This document shows positions 22,701-34,742 of a stretch of 64,000 nucleotides of DNA, in pieces (position 1 is the first letter of the stretch; each line of letters begins with the position of its first letter). Both the position numbers and the translations under genes were made by a program. This DNA comes from Inonotus obliquus. Taxonomy: Eukaryota > Basidiomycota > Agaricomycetes > Hymenochaetales > Hymenochaetaceae. The notes under the pieces are model-generated. The model saw only the letters and a program-made list of their open reading frames with translations, made no database searches and was not told the origin of the DNA. The stretch lies in assembly GCA_032164295.1 (NCBI GenBank), contig JAJHTX010000001.1, forward strand, positions 372,001-436,000. The letters run 5' to 3'.

Positions 22701-25004
22701 ACTGACGTTTCCTTCACCAGCTGAGCAAATGGACGTTCATGAGGGAACGGCGACCGTCCGTGAGGCCATGCGATTCTCTGCATACCTGCGCCAACCCTTC
22801 TCAGTACCAAAGGAGGAAAAGGATGCGTATGTTGAGGAGACGATCGAGCTACTCGAATTGCAAGGCTTGGCGGATTCGATAGTCTCCTGCTTGAGCGTAG
22901 AGGCGCGTAAGCGTCTAACGATTGGTGTCGAGCTTGCTAGCAAACCGGAGTTGCTTTTGTTCCTTGATGAGCCGACTTCTGGACTTGATAGTCAGTCTGC
23001 ATGGAACTTGGTTCGATTCTTGAGGAAGCTTGCCAATAGTGGTCAAGGTATGCAGACTGCGCTTTTGAGAGATACGATCTGACTCTTCGTTAGCCATTCT
23101 TTGCACGATCCACCAGCCGTCGTCCCTTCTTTTCGAGAGCTTCGGTTCGTTCTATCAACACTCGTTTCATTTCTCCTTGTATTGACTTCTCTTTCAGATC
23201 GTCTGCTGCTCCTCGAACGCGGTGGCGAAACTGTTTACTTCGGTGACATTGGACCAGATGCACGTGTCCTCCGCGAGTACTTTGCTCGTCATGGTGCAGT
23301 TTGCCCGCCAAACATGAATCCGGCGGAGTACATGCTCGAGGCAATTGGTGCAGGTGTTACGCCGCGCATCGGAAACCGTGACTGGAAGGACATTTGGCTT
23401 GACTCGCCCGAGTGTGCTCGCGCACGGCAAGAGATTCAGGATATGAAGGCCAAGGCGCTATCGAAGCCGCATGAGACAAATAAGAAGCTATCTACTTGCA
23501 AGTTATCTCTAGAATGTATCAGCTGATGATCTAGACTGATGTTTGTTCCGCAGATGCGACGCCATTCATGTATCAGCTCCGGACGGTTATCGCACGGAAC
23601 AATATCGCACTGTGGCGTTCGCCCGACTATGTGTTCACACGTCTTTTTGTGCACTTGTTCGTTTCCCTGTTCTCGTCTCTGTCGCTGCTTCAGTTGAGTG
23701 ATAGTCTCCGAGACCTGCAGTATCGAGTAAGTTCTTGTAGATTCCTTCTAGAGTTTTCTCCCATTCCTGATCTTTGCGACTTTCTCTTCCTGCAACAGGT
23801 GTTCGGAATGTACGTTTGCTTATGCGAATATTTCTGAAGTTGAAAGCGACTAACTTATCCTATCATAGTTTCTGGGTAACCGTCTTGCCTGCTATCCTCA
23901 TGTCCCAGATAGAGCCGCTATTCATCCACAACCGGAGGACCTTCGTCAGAGGTTCGCCCATTGCACAAGTTCTCTGTTATCTGGTTGTCTGACTTGTAAT
24001 ACAGAGGCGTCGAGTCGCATCTACTCGCCATACGTTTTCGCTATTGGACAGTTGATCAGCGAAGTTCCGTACTCGGTTCTCTGCGCGATTGTTTACTGGG
24101 CTTTGGCGGTGAGTGCTTACCCGTTAAACTTGACACGATACAATAATTCTGAATCCATCGTTAGGTCTGGCCAATGGGCTTCGGCAAGGGAGCGGAAGGA
24201 ACGAATGGTAATGGATACCAGTTGCTCATGACGATCTTCGTCGAGTTCTTCGGTGTCTCTCTTGGACAGCTCATTGCTGCCATCTCACCCAGTATCCAGG
24301 TACGCTCCTGTTCAGATCTCTTTCTAGCGTGAAGAGGTTACTGACAGTCGTCACTTCGAAGATTGCGGTGCTGTACAATCCTTTCCTGGCTCTTTTCCTT
24401 ACAACCTTCGCGGGTGTTACCATACCATTCCCTGCGCTGGCGAAATTCTGGCGCTCATGGATGTATTACCTCACTCCGTACACCTACGTGCTCGCTGGAA
24501 TGCTTTCTACCGAGCTTCAGTACGTATCACTTATATGCGTTGTTGGCGATATGCTTATTCGTCCACTTTCCCTTCTCCCAGTGGTTTGGAAATCAATTGT
24601 AAGCCCGACGAATTCGCCCGGTTTGATCCTCCAGCTGGACAGACATGTCAACAATGGGCAAACGAGTTTGTCGACACGTTCGGTGGTTACCTGAACAACC
24701 CAAACGCGACTTCGGATTGTCAGTATTGCCAATACAGGACTGGAGACGAGTTCTTCGTTCCGCTCAATATCAGATTCGAGGAGCGGTGGAGAGATGTTTT
24801 TATCGTTCTTTGCTACTTCGGTAAGTTGGTCTACTTTCGCTGAGCACTGTGTGATGTAATGCTTATTCGACCTGTTTTCTCAGTCTTTAACATGATTGTT
24901 ACGATAAGTGAGTCTATTCTCTTCTCTTAGTTGTCTGTAGACCTTGCATCTAACGTTGCCTTCCCCCAGTCGCATCTCGCTTCCTCCGATACGCTAAACG
25001 ATAG
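19720..25004 (+). CDS. PDR-type (ABCG) full-size ABC transporter
   Basis: Sixteen exons (19720-20091, 20146-20273, 20328-22203, 22261-22666, 22721-23047, 23094-23144, 23198-23497, 23554-23726, 23799-23809, 23869-23951, 24005-24108, 24165-24299, 24362-24519, 24582-24820, 24884-24907, 24970-25004) give 1473 residues, the usual size. The layout is (NBD-TMD) twice. NBD1 near residue 181 has the PDR-type Walker A with Cys in place of Lys (GCPGSGCTT), signature [13 protein letters not shown] and a degenerate Walker B ([12 protein letters not shown]). NBD2 near 885 has canonical GASGAGKTT, a degenerate signature ([12 protein letters not shown]) and [13 protein letters not shown]. This asymmetry is typical of Pdr5/Snq2 plasma-membrane efflux pumps for drugs and lipophilic compounds; [15 protein letters not shown] in the last loop favours the Snq2 side. 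Exon 9 is only 11 nt, and intron 7 reads GC-AG (GCAAGT). Confidence 0.95.
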
Positions 25005-25431
25005 ACAATGATCACGTCCTCTCTTGGTTTTTTTTTTGAAAAGTGTAGTGTATAAAATTTCACGTTTCACTCGCACTCATTCACTTCTCAATGCGTTATG
25101 CTAATGATGCATTCTTCGCTTCATCATGGAATTCTTGGGGTTCACCATTTACACTGTAGCTCATGAGAAAAGGCATTCGGAAGTACGTATGTCGGACAGT
25201 AGATTCGTCACTCATTTATTAATTTGTATAGACTTACATAGACAAATGCAAGTTAGGCATTTCCTAGTTTAATGTCACTTCCCAAACAAGAATTGATAGC
25301 ACGGATAGCAGTCAAGAGAACAAGCGGGGTAAGAGCTAAACCAGGACGATATGTACAACATAAACAACATGAACGATGACTCTAATCAAGAAAGCAGAAG
25401 AAACTAGATAAAAAATGGCTCTCGAATTAGA
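25005..25431. other. Convergent 3' intergenic region
   Basis: The ABC transporter (plus) and the F-box gene (minus) end here. There is a T-run at 25030. No gene is seen. Confidence 0.6.
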
Positions 25432-27023
25432 TCAATCGATCCACCTCACCTTCCCCTTGGTCAACATCTCCTCCACATCCCGTTTCCAAGCCCATTGTCT
25501 ATCCTTCAACTCAAAAAATTCGAAAGTATACCATTTCCCATCCTTTTTCAGCTTCTGTACGAGCCTCTGAACCAAATCACCCAAAGAGTGATCCTTCATC
25601 GATTTGGATTCCAGTGATATAGAGCGTAATGGTGGTGTTTTCCTTCCTTCGATGGAGAAGTATGCAACTCTGTTACTCGCTACGTTGACCCGTTCAACGT
25701 TCGGGAATCGTTCGAAGAGGATGGAGAAGTCTACTGCTCGGTCGCAGTTTGGACTATGGGTGATGTTGACTTCTTTTATCGAATGGATGGTCAGAGTTGA
25801 GTCGGAGAGGAGCTTTTCCAGATCACAGGATCTGTCAGAAGGGCTGTCTACAGAGGTTAATTTCAGGTATTCGAGTTTTGGCATGCGAAAACAGGAGAAT
25901 AATGGGGGTAGCATTGTGTAACGTTCGCATTCAAGTGATAGTTTCTTGAGCCTTGGAAGAACAGCTTTGATGTTAGAATCAGGAAAGGACAGACGTGAAG
26001 GTGGTTGATCGTATACGGGATCTGCACGGTCAACAGATAATCGCAGCTCGGTGAGGTCCGGGAGGGAGGAAATGTATGCTGCAATGCGTTGAAAACCGCA
26101 TCGAACTTCAAGGAATTCGAGGACTCTAACTTTTCGCGGGGTGAAAAAGAACGAAAGACCTCCAGGGAACCTCTCGTGGATTCTAATATGACGTAGATTT
26201 GGCGTATCCACGAAATACGTTTCCTCGGAAGAGCGCGGCGCTAATACATCCGAATAATCACAATATCCCGGAGATATGATGAGGGATTCCAAACGTGGGA
26301 GTTGAAGTTGTCCGAGAAATTTGGGGAGGTTTTCACACAAATTGCGTGAAGGCGGAGAGGGCTCGATTCGGAGGGTTTTCCAGCGTGTTGAGTGTTCTGA
26401 GACGAGGGTGATGAATAATTCGAGTTCTTCAGTCCAATTGAACGAATCGATGATTATGGTGAGCAAGGATAATTTGGATAGCTGTAAGCGCGTAGTCACT
26501 TCCTCAGTCGGCATTGATGAAACCACTCGAGTCCATAATGATGGAATATTAAGGGCAAGCGCTCTGAAACGCTGACAGACCTCAGGGAGGACGTATTCGG
26601 CTCGGAAATGGAGAACATTGTCGCCATCATTTTCTACGCATAGTTTGAAGATGCTGGCGAGAACTTCGATAGGAAGGTTTTGTAGTCCGGCACGATGTAC
26701 AGGCAATCCTATTCCTGCGATTCTCTTCACTTCTTCCAATTCTTTCTCGCATGAAGCCACAAGTTCGGAAAGCGTGTCCCGCATAGATTCCAAACGCCTG
26801 ATAGCTTCCAATGACGTATCCGCATCGCTCAGACTCGACCTATGTATTCATCAAACTCATTATAAATTCAACATAGTGTCCAGAAAAAAGAAACTTACAA
26901 CCCCGCGCAACGCGTCCAAAACTTCTCATCAGGAGGTATCCCACCTCGATCTTGAAGGTATGTGGTGGTGTCGGAGAGGAGGTGTAAGTCTTTCTGGTTC
27001 ATCTCGCTGCTTTGCGGAGCCAT
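25432..27023 (-). CDS. F-box-like/LRR-type protein
   Basis: Two exons (26899-27023, 25432-26839) give 510 residues. A coiled N-terminal helix (ESMRDTLSELVASCEKELEEV) leads into an F-box-like motif: LQNLPIEVLASIFKLCVEN, then LPEVCQRFRALALNIPSLW. Irregular leucine-rich repeats fill the rest (LPRLKKLSLECERY, MPKLEYLKLTSV, FERFPNVERVNV). Such proteins in mushrooms are usually substrate adaptors of SCF ubiquitin ligases or of unknown role; the SCF role is inferred from the fold only. It is clearly diverged from the tandem pair at 37.8-41.6 kb. The open frame extends upstream to an ATG at 27167, but the ATG at 27023 (MAPQSSEMNQ) gives a start more like related genes. The continuous frame's first methionine-like codon at 26811 is TTG, so the upstream exon is needed. 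Confidence 0.82.
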
Positions 27024-27440
27024 CTCTAGATATGTGATATGTGCAAGATGGACGTACAGCCACGGTCGTGACGAAATGATAGAAGCATTCGCGTGACAAT
27101 CACGCATCACACCGTTCCAGTCGCAAATGATGTAATCGGCCCTGTGACAATTACATAATAAGCACATGGCGATCTGACCAATCAGTCTGGGCGAGGCATC
27201 AGACGGCTCCGTGCAACAATCTGCACCACATACTACACATCTACCGAAGTGTAACTTGGCTTTCGCTATAGATGGCCCTCTAGACGACCACGGAATTTAC
27301 TCACATAAATACCACACGCACGCCTGCAGTGTGCACTGGTATCGTATCGCCCTGGGTACTCAGATAACACGACTCATTACATTAGTTCCGCTCGTTTCTA
27401 TTTGGTGTCCTGTCCGGACTAAGAGGACAAGAGTGTTGTT
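27024..27440. other. Divergent upstream region
   Basis: This short region is shared by the minus-strand F-box gene and plus-strand AP-3 delta. The open frame at 27211-27606 overlaps the AP-3 first exon in another frame and is a shadow. Confidence 0.6.
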
Positions 27441-30400
27441 ATGTGGGAGCGAAATCTTCAAGATCTTATTCGTGGGCTTCGCGCTCACAAACATGACGAG
27501 TCGCGGTTTATCGCGGGCGCCATCGAGGAGATTCGCAAGGAGGTCCGTAGTGAAGACATGGAGCTCAAGGCTGCGGCGGTTCTCAAACTTACATATGTAC
27601 GTCTAAATTATCGTTATTCTCGCTATCAAACTTTAGCTAATGTCCCTGCTTAATGTCCTGGAAACTGTTGCGCGATGAATTAGCTTGAAATGCTGGGATA
27701 CGATATGAGCTGGGCTTCCTTTCATGTTGTGGAGGTTATGTCCTCTCCAAAGTTCCATCTGAAGAGCATGGGATATCTTGCTGCTACCCAGTCCTTCGAG
27801 CAAGAAACGGACGTGCTCATGCTCACGACGAACTTGCTGAAGAAGGTGCAGCGTGTTTTGTGTACCCCAGTTCACTACCGAGTTCTCAACCAGTGTTACC
27901 TCTAGGACTTGACCTCTGCCAGATATCTCGAAGTGGCCACATCACTCAACGGACTCTCTCATATCGTTACACCAGACCTCGGCCGTGATCTTTCCCGCGA
28001 CATCATCTCCCTGCTTACCCATTCGCGTCCTGCCATCCGAAAACGAGCCGTATTAGGGTTGTATAAAGTATTCCGAAAGTATCCTGAAGCGCTCGGTTAT
28101 GGAATGGAACGCCTAAAGGAAAGATTGGAAGATCCGGATATCGGTATGTAGTTACTTGGAAATTTCTCAGCCTTTGTTGTGAACTCTGACGCGAAGACCA
28201 GCCGTCGTGAGCGCGACGGTAAATGTACTCTGCGAACTTGCAAAGCAGGATCCACAAGCGTATCTTCCGTTCGCTCCACCCCTCTTTCATATCTTGACCA
28301 CGTCGAGTAACAACTGGATGCTGATCAAGATAATCAAGCTTGTACGTTTCGTCTACTTTTTGTGTCTTGATTATATTGACCATCGTATAGTTTGGTCTAT
28401 TGACACCTTTCGAACCGCGCTTAGTCAAGAAACTACAGCCACCGATTACGGAGTTGATATCGACAACCCCTGCAATCTCTCTCCTATACGAATGCGTCCA
28501 TACGTGTATCATTGGTGGAATGCTGAGAGGCATCGGTGGAGACTCACTGGCACAGACTTGTGTGACGAAGTTGGCTGCTTTCTTAGAAGATCCTGATCAG
28601 AACCGTGAGTATGGGCTTCCCTTGGCTAGTTTCGGAACTCAATTCGAAAACTTGTTCGTAGTGAAATATATCGCTCTTCTGGCTCTTGCGAAGATAGTTC
28701 CTACCCATCCTCACCTCGTGGCAGGGTACGAATCGGCGATACTGGCTAGTATCAATGATCAAGATCTTAGCATCCGCATGCGTGCTCTGGATTTAGTTTC
28801 AGCCATGGTACGAGCCAAGTTCATGCGTGAATTGATAGATCTCATGTTCGCCATAGGTTAATCCAGATAACCTTCAATCAGTCGTCCAGCAACTACTCTC
28901 ACATCTTGCGAATGCAGAATCTACGTATTCAAGTGCCATTAGCGCAGCTCAGTCGCTTTCCGCCGCGGCGTCCGGAACAGCACCTGCTCTGTCCATGGCA
29001 TCGCTAGCGCAGAATTCTCCGGTCTACCGGGAGACGCTAGCTCGTCGCATACTATCCTTATGTTCTACAGACCTTTATGCGAATGTCTCGGACTTTGAGT
29101 GGTACATCTCCGTCCTCATCGACCTTGCTTATGTGGCGCGTGCTCCAGTTGGCGAGGCAATTCGCGACCAACTCGTGGACATAACTGTGAGAGTACGGCA
29201 ACTTAGGCGGTATGCTGTGCAGGTTAGCATGAAGCTCCTTGCCGATGAAACCTTTCTGGCTGGGAGCGAGACCGGATTGACAAGCGAAGGTTCCGGATGT
29301 CAAGAGGTTCTTTGGGCAGCGGCCTGGATTTGTGGCGAGTATGCCAGGTACGTAGAAGCTACGCGACCTTGTGCTATTACCGCTGACTTGACAATCAGCG
29401 AATTGTCTGTCACACGAAAAGCTATCCCTTCGTTATTGTCCTCCAGCGTTGCAAAGCTTGCGGCTGGCATCATCGCTGTGTATATCCAAAGTGCAGCAAA
29501 GATTTTTGGCGCTTGGGCGGTCGATCTAGCTACTCGTTGGGATGATGATGACCTAACGGAAGTCAAGGACGTTGTCTCATCTATTATCTCTGAGGTCCGA
29601 CGATTCGCGGGCAATGCAGATTTTGAGGTTCAAGAAAGGGTATGTCTTGCGTTCGTTAAGAGCAATGAATCTCATGGGATCCATTTTATTACGCCGTAGG
29701 CCGCGAATATCCTTCAGCTATTTGCCTTCATTCAAGCCGACCTGAATTCTTTCCGGCCAAGGCCAAAACCAGAGTATGGAAACGGCTTTGCGGACGCAAG
29801 TACCTCCGCTTTCGATCCTATCGGTTCATCCGAACCCGTATATCCAAAGAGTTTATATCTTCTCCATCCTCTGTTCTCGCAATACGAGTTAAATCCCGTG
29901 GCTCAAGAAGCTCAGGCAAATGTACCGGTTCCGGAAGGCCTAAACCTCGACGAATGGATGGTACCACGTGCGAAACCGAAAGCAGACGAACCAGTTGCAT
30001 CTGAAGTGAAAAAGAAGAAAGACAGAAAGGGGAAAGGCAAGGAGAAGGTTGGAGATAGTGGTACCACGAAAAGTAAGAAATCTGGGAAGAAAAAAATCGC
30101 GACCACCGCGGAACCGGCGCCTGAGGAAATTGCTGAAGCAGAAGAGCGTGAAAAGGTATTTCCGAACTTTCATCTCCCTTCAGGCACTCTTTATACATCT
30201 ATAATCAGGCTAAGGCGCGAAGGATGGAAATGTTACGCGACGATCCGTACTATATCATCGACACTCCTCCCAAACCTCGACAAATTGATGACGTAGACTC
30301 GATCCCTGTCGTTAGATTGGACGACCTTCCCCCACTAAGTTCAGGTATGTTGCGTGTGGTTGGACTGAATCTCGGATCTGATATGTTGTTCGACATATAG

Positions 30401-30801
30401 TTGGTAGTGGTTCGCGAAGCACGACACCTTCGAATGCTCCCAGTTTTCCCCGACCGTCTCCGGCACCGCGAGTATCTTACACTATCGATCGTGGTGGAGA
30501 AATGCCTCCTAGTGCGGCAAAGAGCATTTCGACTCCCACTCCACCGCCTTCCGAACCAAAATCACGCGGTTCTGGGTTAAGTACACCTGCACGAGCAGCG
30601 TCTCCTGCTGTCCCACCTTCTGCGTACCCAACTTACGAAGTTCGTGATGATGAAATACCAAGTACGACTAGTCCAGAACTTATCAAGGTGACAAAAGTGA
30701 AGAAAAAGAAAGGAGGTGGAGCGACCGCGGGAAGGAAGAAACGCGTTAAAGATGGTGACGCTACACCTTCCAGTTACGTTGGTAATCCCGGTGCTTCATG
30801 A
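27441..30801 (+). CDS. APL5: AP-3 complex subunit delta (delta-adaptin)
   Basis: Eleven exons (27441-27596, 27684-27845, 27906-28143, 28202-28341, 28391-28604, 28662-28807, 28857-29347, 29399-29639, 29700-30155, 30209-30344, 30401-30801) give 926 residues, the usual fungal length. It is the large subunit of the AP-3 coat that carries cargo from Golgi/endosome to the vacuole. The adaptin trunk is plain: MWERNLQDLIRGLRAHKHDE, LEMLGYDMSWASFHVVEVM, KRAVLGLYKVFRKYPEAL, NNWMLIKIIKLFGLLTP, LYECVHTCI and KYIALLALAKI. The C-terminal hinge is Lys-rich (several KKKK-like runs), with EREKAKARRMEMLRDDPYYI matching the delta-specific tail. It ends in a Pro/Ser-rich and basic region. The intron at 29348-29398 is a multiple of three and open; it was placed because GEYASEL restores the family's sequence. 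Confidence 0.95.
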
Positions 30802-31328
30802 CATTACGAGTTCCAAGAACGAACGCTCGGTATCTGTATTTTTATGTACTTACCACTCTGCATAGCAACCCATCCAGCATACAAAATTCGATTACCTCCA
30901 ATAGGCAAGATACTTTTGGCGTTCCAAGTAATCATGCTTCAACTCTCCCGTATCTTATTCGTAAATATGGTCCCTCTGTCCCGGGCAAGGCGCTAATGTT
31001 GCGAGGGAAATGAGTTCTCACCAGGTGACTTCTGTCGGCATTTCTACGGAACCAAAAGATTGTTTATGTCTTACGATGTCTATATCTTGGCGACTACCTC
31101 TGCTTTTCCTAAAACCTCGGAAGATCATTCCCGGTATATTGATGTTTTGCGTCGCTACTATCTCTTGTTTTCTCCGACTGGAGAAAATACGGAACATAAG
31201 CCTTAATAATCTTGGTTATGTTGTGCCGATTCTCGAGGAAACGACATATAAAAGCTTGATGCTCATAGGTTTGAGCCCTCCAGTGCACTTTCTCTGCGTA
31301 TCTTGCTCTGCTCCAGCTGACATACAGC
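30802..31328. other. Intergenic: AA9 promoter region
   Basis: This holds the AP-3 3' flank and the AA9 upstream region. The segment near 31165-31190 (tctccgactggagaaaat) recurs almost unchanged at 32910 ahead of the decayed AA9 copy, so the promoter was part of the duplicated unit. Confidence 0.6.
31245..31252 (+). promoter_or_regulatory. TATA-like element of the AA9 gene
   Basis: catataaa lies about 80 bp before the ATG at 31329, a normal spacing for a regulated fungal gene. It was judged on sequence and position only. Confidence 0.5.
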
Positions 31329-32601
31329 ATGATTATCACTGCAGCATTTCTTGCGTCTGTTGTTGCGAGCGTGTCGGCCCATGCTACTTTCCAACAGTTG
31401 TGGATCAATGGTGTCGACCAGGGTAACTTCTGTGTTCGACTACCTCAGTCTAACTCACCGGTTACGGTGAGTTCTTGGGCCTCTTATAATCCATTTCCAA
31501 GCTAATTTTGATGTGTTGCAGGACGTAACAAGCAATGTGAGTGCCCGAATCTTTTCGCGGAAGTTTGGGTTGTGACTACCTCGACTTAGGACATCGCCTG
31601 CAATGCTAATGCCTCACCAAGCGCAGACCTTTGTACAGTTAACCGTACGTCGTCGTGCTTTTCAGTTGTAAGCGAGAATTATACCGACATTTCCAAAGCG
31701 GGCGACCAAGTTACCGTTGAGATGCATCAGCAGCCCAACGACCGCTCATGCGCCACCGAAGCGATTGGCGGAAACCATTTTGGGCCTATGATCGTACGTC
31801 CTTCCGTCATCGAAATGCTCCTAGGCGTTCGATTAACTAATTTGAAAATGCAGATGTACTTAGCTAAGGTAGATGACGCTACCACAGCTGTCGGATCCTC
31901 GGCCGGTTGGTTCAAGGTTGACGAAATGGGTCTGGCATCGAACAATCCTGATTATTGGGCAAATCAAGTGCTCAATGTATGTGTACATCCTTACACAGGA
32001 TTTCACGATACTAATTTGGAGAAGGATAACTGCGGTCACTGGACATTCACAATCCCATCTGATATCGCTCCAGGAAACTACTTGCTCCGTGCAGAGACCA
32101 TAGGTATTTCCCTTCATTCAGTATCATTTTTGCTCTTTCCTAATACAACGAACTCAGCTCTGCATACCGCGAGCGGTGTTGGTGGTGCTCAGTGAGTTTT
32201 TCATCCCTTGCTTATCCCAAGATACAATTCAAAATTTGTGTCATGCGAAAGATTTTATATGTCATGCTTCCAACTTAACGTCGGAGGCTCTGGTTCTGCA
32301 ACACCCAGCACGGTCAATCTACCAGGCGCGTACTCCGCGAACGACCCAGGCATCCAAATCAACATCTACCAGGACCTCGAGGCCTACACTGGTGAGCAAC
32401 ATTTCCCGAGCTTTTCCTACAATATATTTACTGACGGCTGTCTCGTCGGATTCAGTTCCTGGACCGAGTCCGTACGCAACAACCTCGCCTCTTCCTGCTT
32501 CGACCGCATACCCGACGTCGGCCACCTGGGACACAGCACTTCAGCCATCAACTGTACCCGCTCCACCTGTGGCTACTGCTATTAACCTCGGCCGTTCCTG
32601 A
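31329..32601 (+). CDS. AA9 lytic polysaccharide monooxygenase, secreted
   Basis: Nine exons, some tiny (31329-31466, 31522-31536, 31590-31644, 31699-31793, 31854-31976, about 32025-32103, 32158-32191, 32252-32391, 32456-32601), give about 274 residues. A 17-residue signal peptide ([17 protein letters not shown]) is cut before His1 ([15 protein letters not shown]), the N-terminal copper ligand. The second histidine ligand is in GGNHFGPM and the axial tyrosine in [27 protein letters not shown] and [10 protein letters not shown] are AA9 landmarks. These copper enzymes cleave cellulose or xyloglucan oxidatively outside the cell. No CBM1 is attached; the C-terminus is a short Pro/Thr/Ser tail. The acceptor of exon 6 could be 3 nt earlier (adds Lys). 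The fourth exon starts after an AAG acceptor and gives a Pro before GDQVTVEMH, the least certain junction. Confidence 0.93.
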
Positions 32602-33042
32602 GTGGTTTCATGTCCCTTGCCTGATTAGAGGATGGGAAGGTAAATGTAAAATTTAGCATCAATTTTATTGGATCCTCTAAATTGTAGTCGCGAATAATAA
32701 CGCCTCTGCCAATCTAGTACTTGAAGAAGGTATTGAAACTGCGAATGAACGCGCTGATTCCTCAGCAGAAAGCTTCCGCCTAGGTCTGAATGGGAAACTG
32801 AAAATTCTCTGGGTCTCGTGACGTCCCTCTCCATTCATGAATAACTTCGGAAGATTTCACTGGAATGTCAATGTCTTGTGTTGCCATGATCAATTAGTAT
32901 CGCTTGACTTTCTCCGACTGGAAAAAGCGCGTGTCCAGAAATTCAATGGCAATACGAACACTCAGGAGATATCTACTTGGCAATTTTCAGCATATGTCTC
33001 AGGATCCTGGAGTAGTCTTCTTCATCTCAACTGGCCTGTGTC
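32602..33042. other. Spacer with duplicated AA9 promoter
   Basis: This is the 3' flank of the intact AA9 gene followed by a copy of its upstream region. The shared stretch tctccgactgga lies at 32911, 1740 bp after its match at 31171. Confidence 0.6.
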
Positions 33043-34363
33043 ATGCTTATCTCTATTTTTCCTTGAGTCTCTGGTCGCAACCGCGACAGCTCACGCTACT
33101 TTCCAGTAGTTATGGGCCAATGGACGCGACCAAGGAAACTACTGCGTCCGACTGCCAGTGCCTCTGTCTAAATCACCAGTTACGGTACGTCGCCAAATTG
33201 AATATAAAAATGAAAACCCCGGCTCACAGTACCTTTGCTTCAGAACGTGAATAGAAATGTATGGGCGCGTTCATGCTCGTGCGGTTCTTCTACGTACTTA
33301 TCATCGCTCACCGCATAGGACATTGCCTGGAATGCAAATGCCAGATCGAGTGCCAACCTTTGTAATGTTAATGAGTCGTATGTCCCCCTTGTTTTTAGGC
33401 ATATCACGAGCATTCTTCTGACATCCCAAATTTGAAGTCGGGGATCGCGTTACTGTTGAGATGCACCAGCAACCCAACGAACGTTCATGAGAGAGCGAGG
33501 CAATCGGTGGGAATCACTTCGGTCCTATGGTTGTTCGTACCTTTAGTCTATTGCTGCTTTTCCTTGCGTGAATTGACTGGTGGCATGTCTGCAGATATAA
33601 TTGGCTAGGGAAGATGATGCTAGGACTGCCGTCGGATCATCAGCAGGGTGGTTCAAAGTCAATGAGATGAGGCTAGCATCGGACAACCCCGATTATCTTG
33701 GGAACCAAGCTCTCAACGTATGTAGACTTGGAAGTTGGGATTTACTAAACTGAATATTTGAAAAGGACAACTGCGCCCACGGGATATTCACGATCCCGTC
33801 TAACATTGCACTGGGTAACTACTTGCTTCGGAGACAATCGGTACGTACTTCCAGGCGTTCTAGTCTCTAGCTCTCATTTTTAACGTTCCAAACAAACATA
33901 GCTCTACATGTATCAGGCAGCTCCGGAGGTGCTCAGAAAGTTCCTTTCTCTTTCTCTACTCAAACCGCCATTACTCCTCATGAAGATTCTACATATCATG
34001 CTACCAACTCAGAATTGACGGTTCCGGATCTGCAACACCTAGCACAGTCAGGTTCCCAGACGCATACTCTGCAAACCGTGACGATCCAGGAATACCCGTC
34101 TCGTCAACAATTTATCAATATCTTACTACCTACCGAGGTGAGGGAACTCGAACCACTCTCCCAAGTCTAAAATCTTTCTTCATGTCTTAATAATTACTCA
34201 CTTTCCGGGTCTGTTTTTGTGAAATACATAGTCCCTGGCTCGACACCGTTTGAACGACACCGCCTGTGCCGGCGACGACTCCGTATCCGAGGACTGCAAC
34301 TTGGAATACGGCTCTTCAACCTTCGACTATACCTCCTATACCTGTGCCTACTGCCATTTTCTG
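33043..34363 (+). pseudogene. Decayed tandem copy of the AA9 LPMO gene
   Basis: The same exon order as the neighbour can be followed, with breaks. The signal-peptide segment (ATG 33043 to His codon 33092) is 49 nt instead of 51, so the frame is lost. HATFQ is followed by TAG at 33107 where the intact gene has CAG. TGA at 33488 replaces the Cys codon after NERS, and TAA at 33598 replaces the Tyr codon of the MYLA segment. Intact-looking pieces remain: [39 protein letters not shown], and the tail TATWNTALQPSTIPP. At least three stops and a frameshift make it non-coding. The ligand motif GGNHFGPM survives, so the decay is recent. Confidence 0.9.
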
Positions 34364-34742
34364 ATCTTGATCGTTTCTGCGGCACGAATTTCGCGGTAGT
34401 GTGTGTGTGTGTGTTAAGGGAGAGGGAGCACGAGTATCTCGCTAGATTGTCGACGGGAATTATCTTATCTCGCCACTTCTCGGGTTCTCGTCGATAAATC
34501 ATTATCTTCTTTATTCAGATCGTTCGACGTGTAGTAAGAACGTGTATGCTATACGAGTATATGAGATTCCTCCCGCGGGGACGGAGGCGAGCAGCCATCT
34601 GTAGTAATGTACACCACCAATGCGCAAGAGACAGATTACATTCAATATGCACATTTCTAATCGGTGTCGTGAATGACGGATATAGTTGTGCAGAATATCA
34701 TCGGAAGTAAATTGTCCGGGTAAAAGATGCCTCAATCGTGTA
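34364..34742. other. Intergenic, with a short GT run
   Basis: This lies between the AA9 pseudogene and the phosphatase stop. It holds a short (gt)n run at 34398-34411. No gene is seen. Confidence 0.5.
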
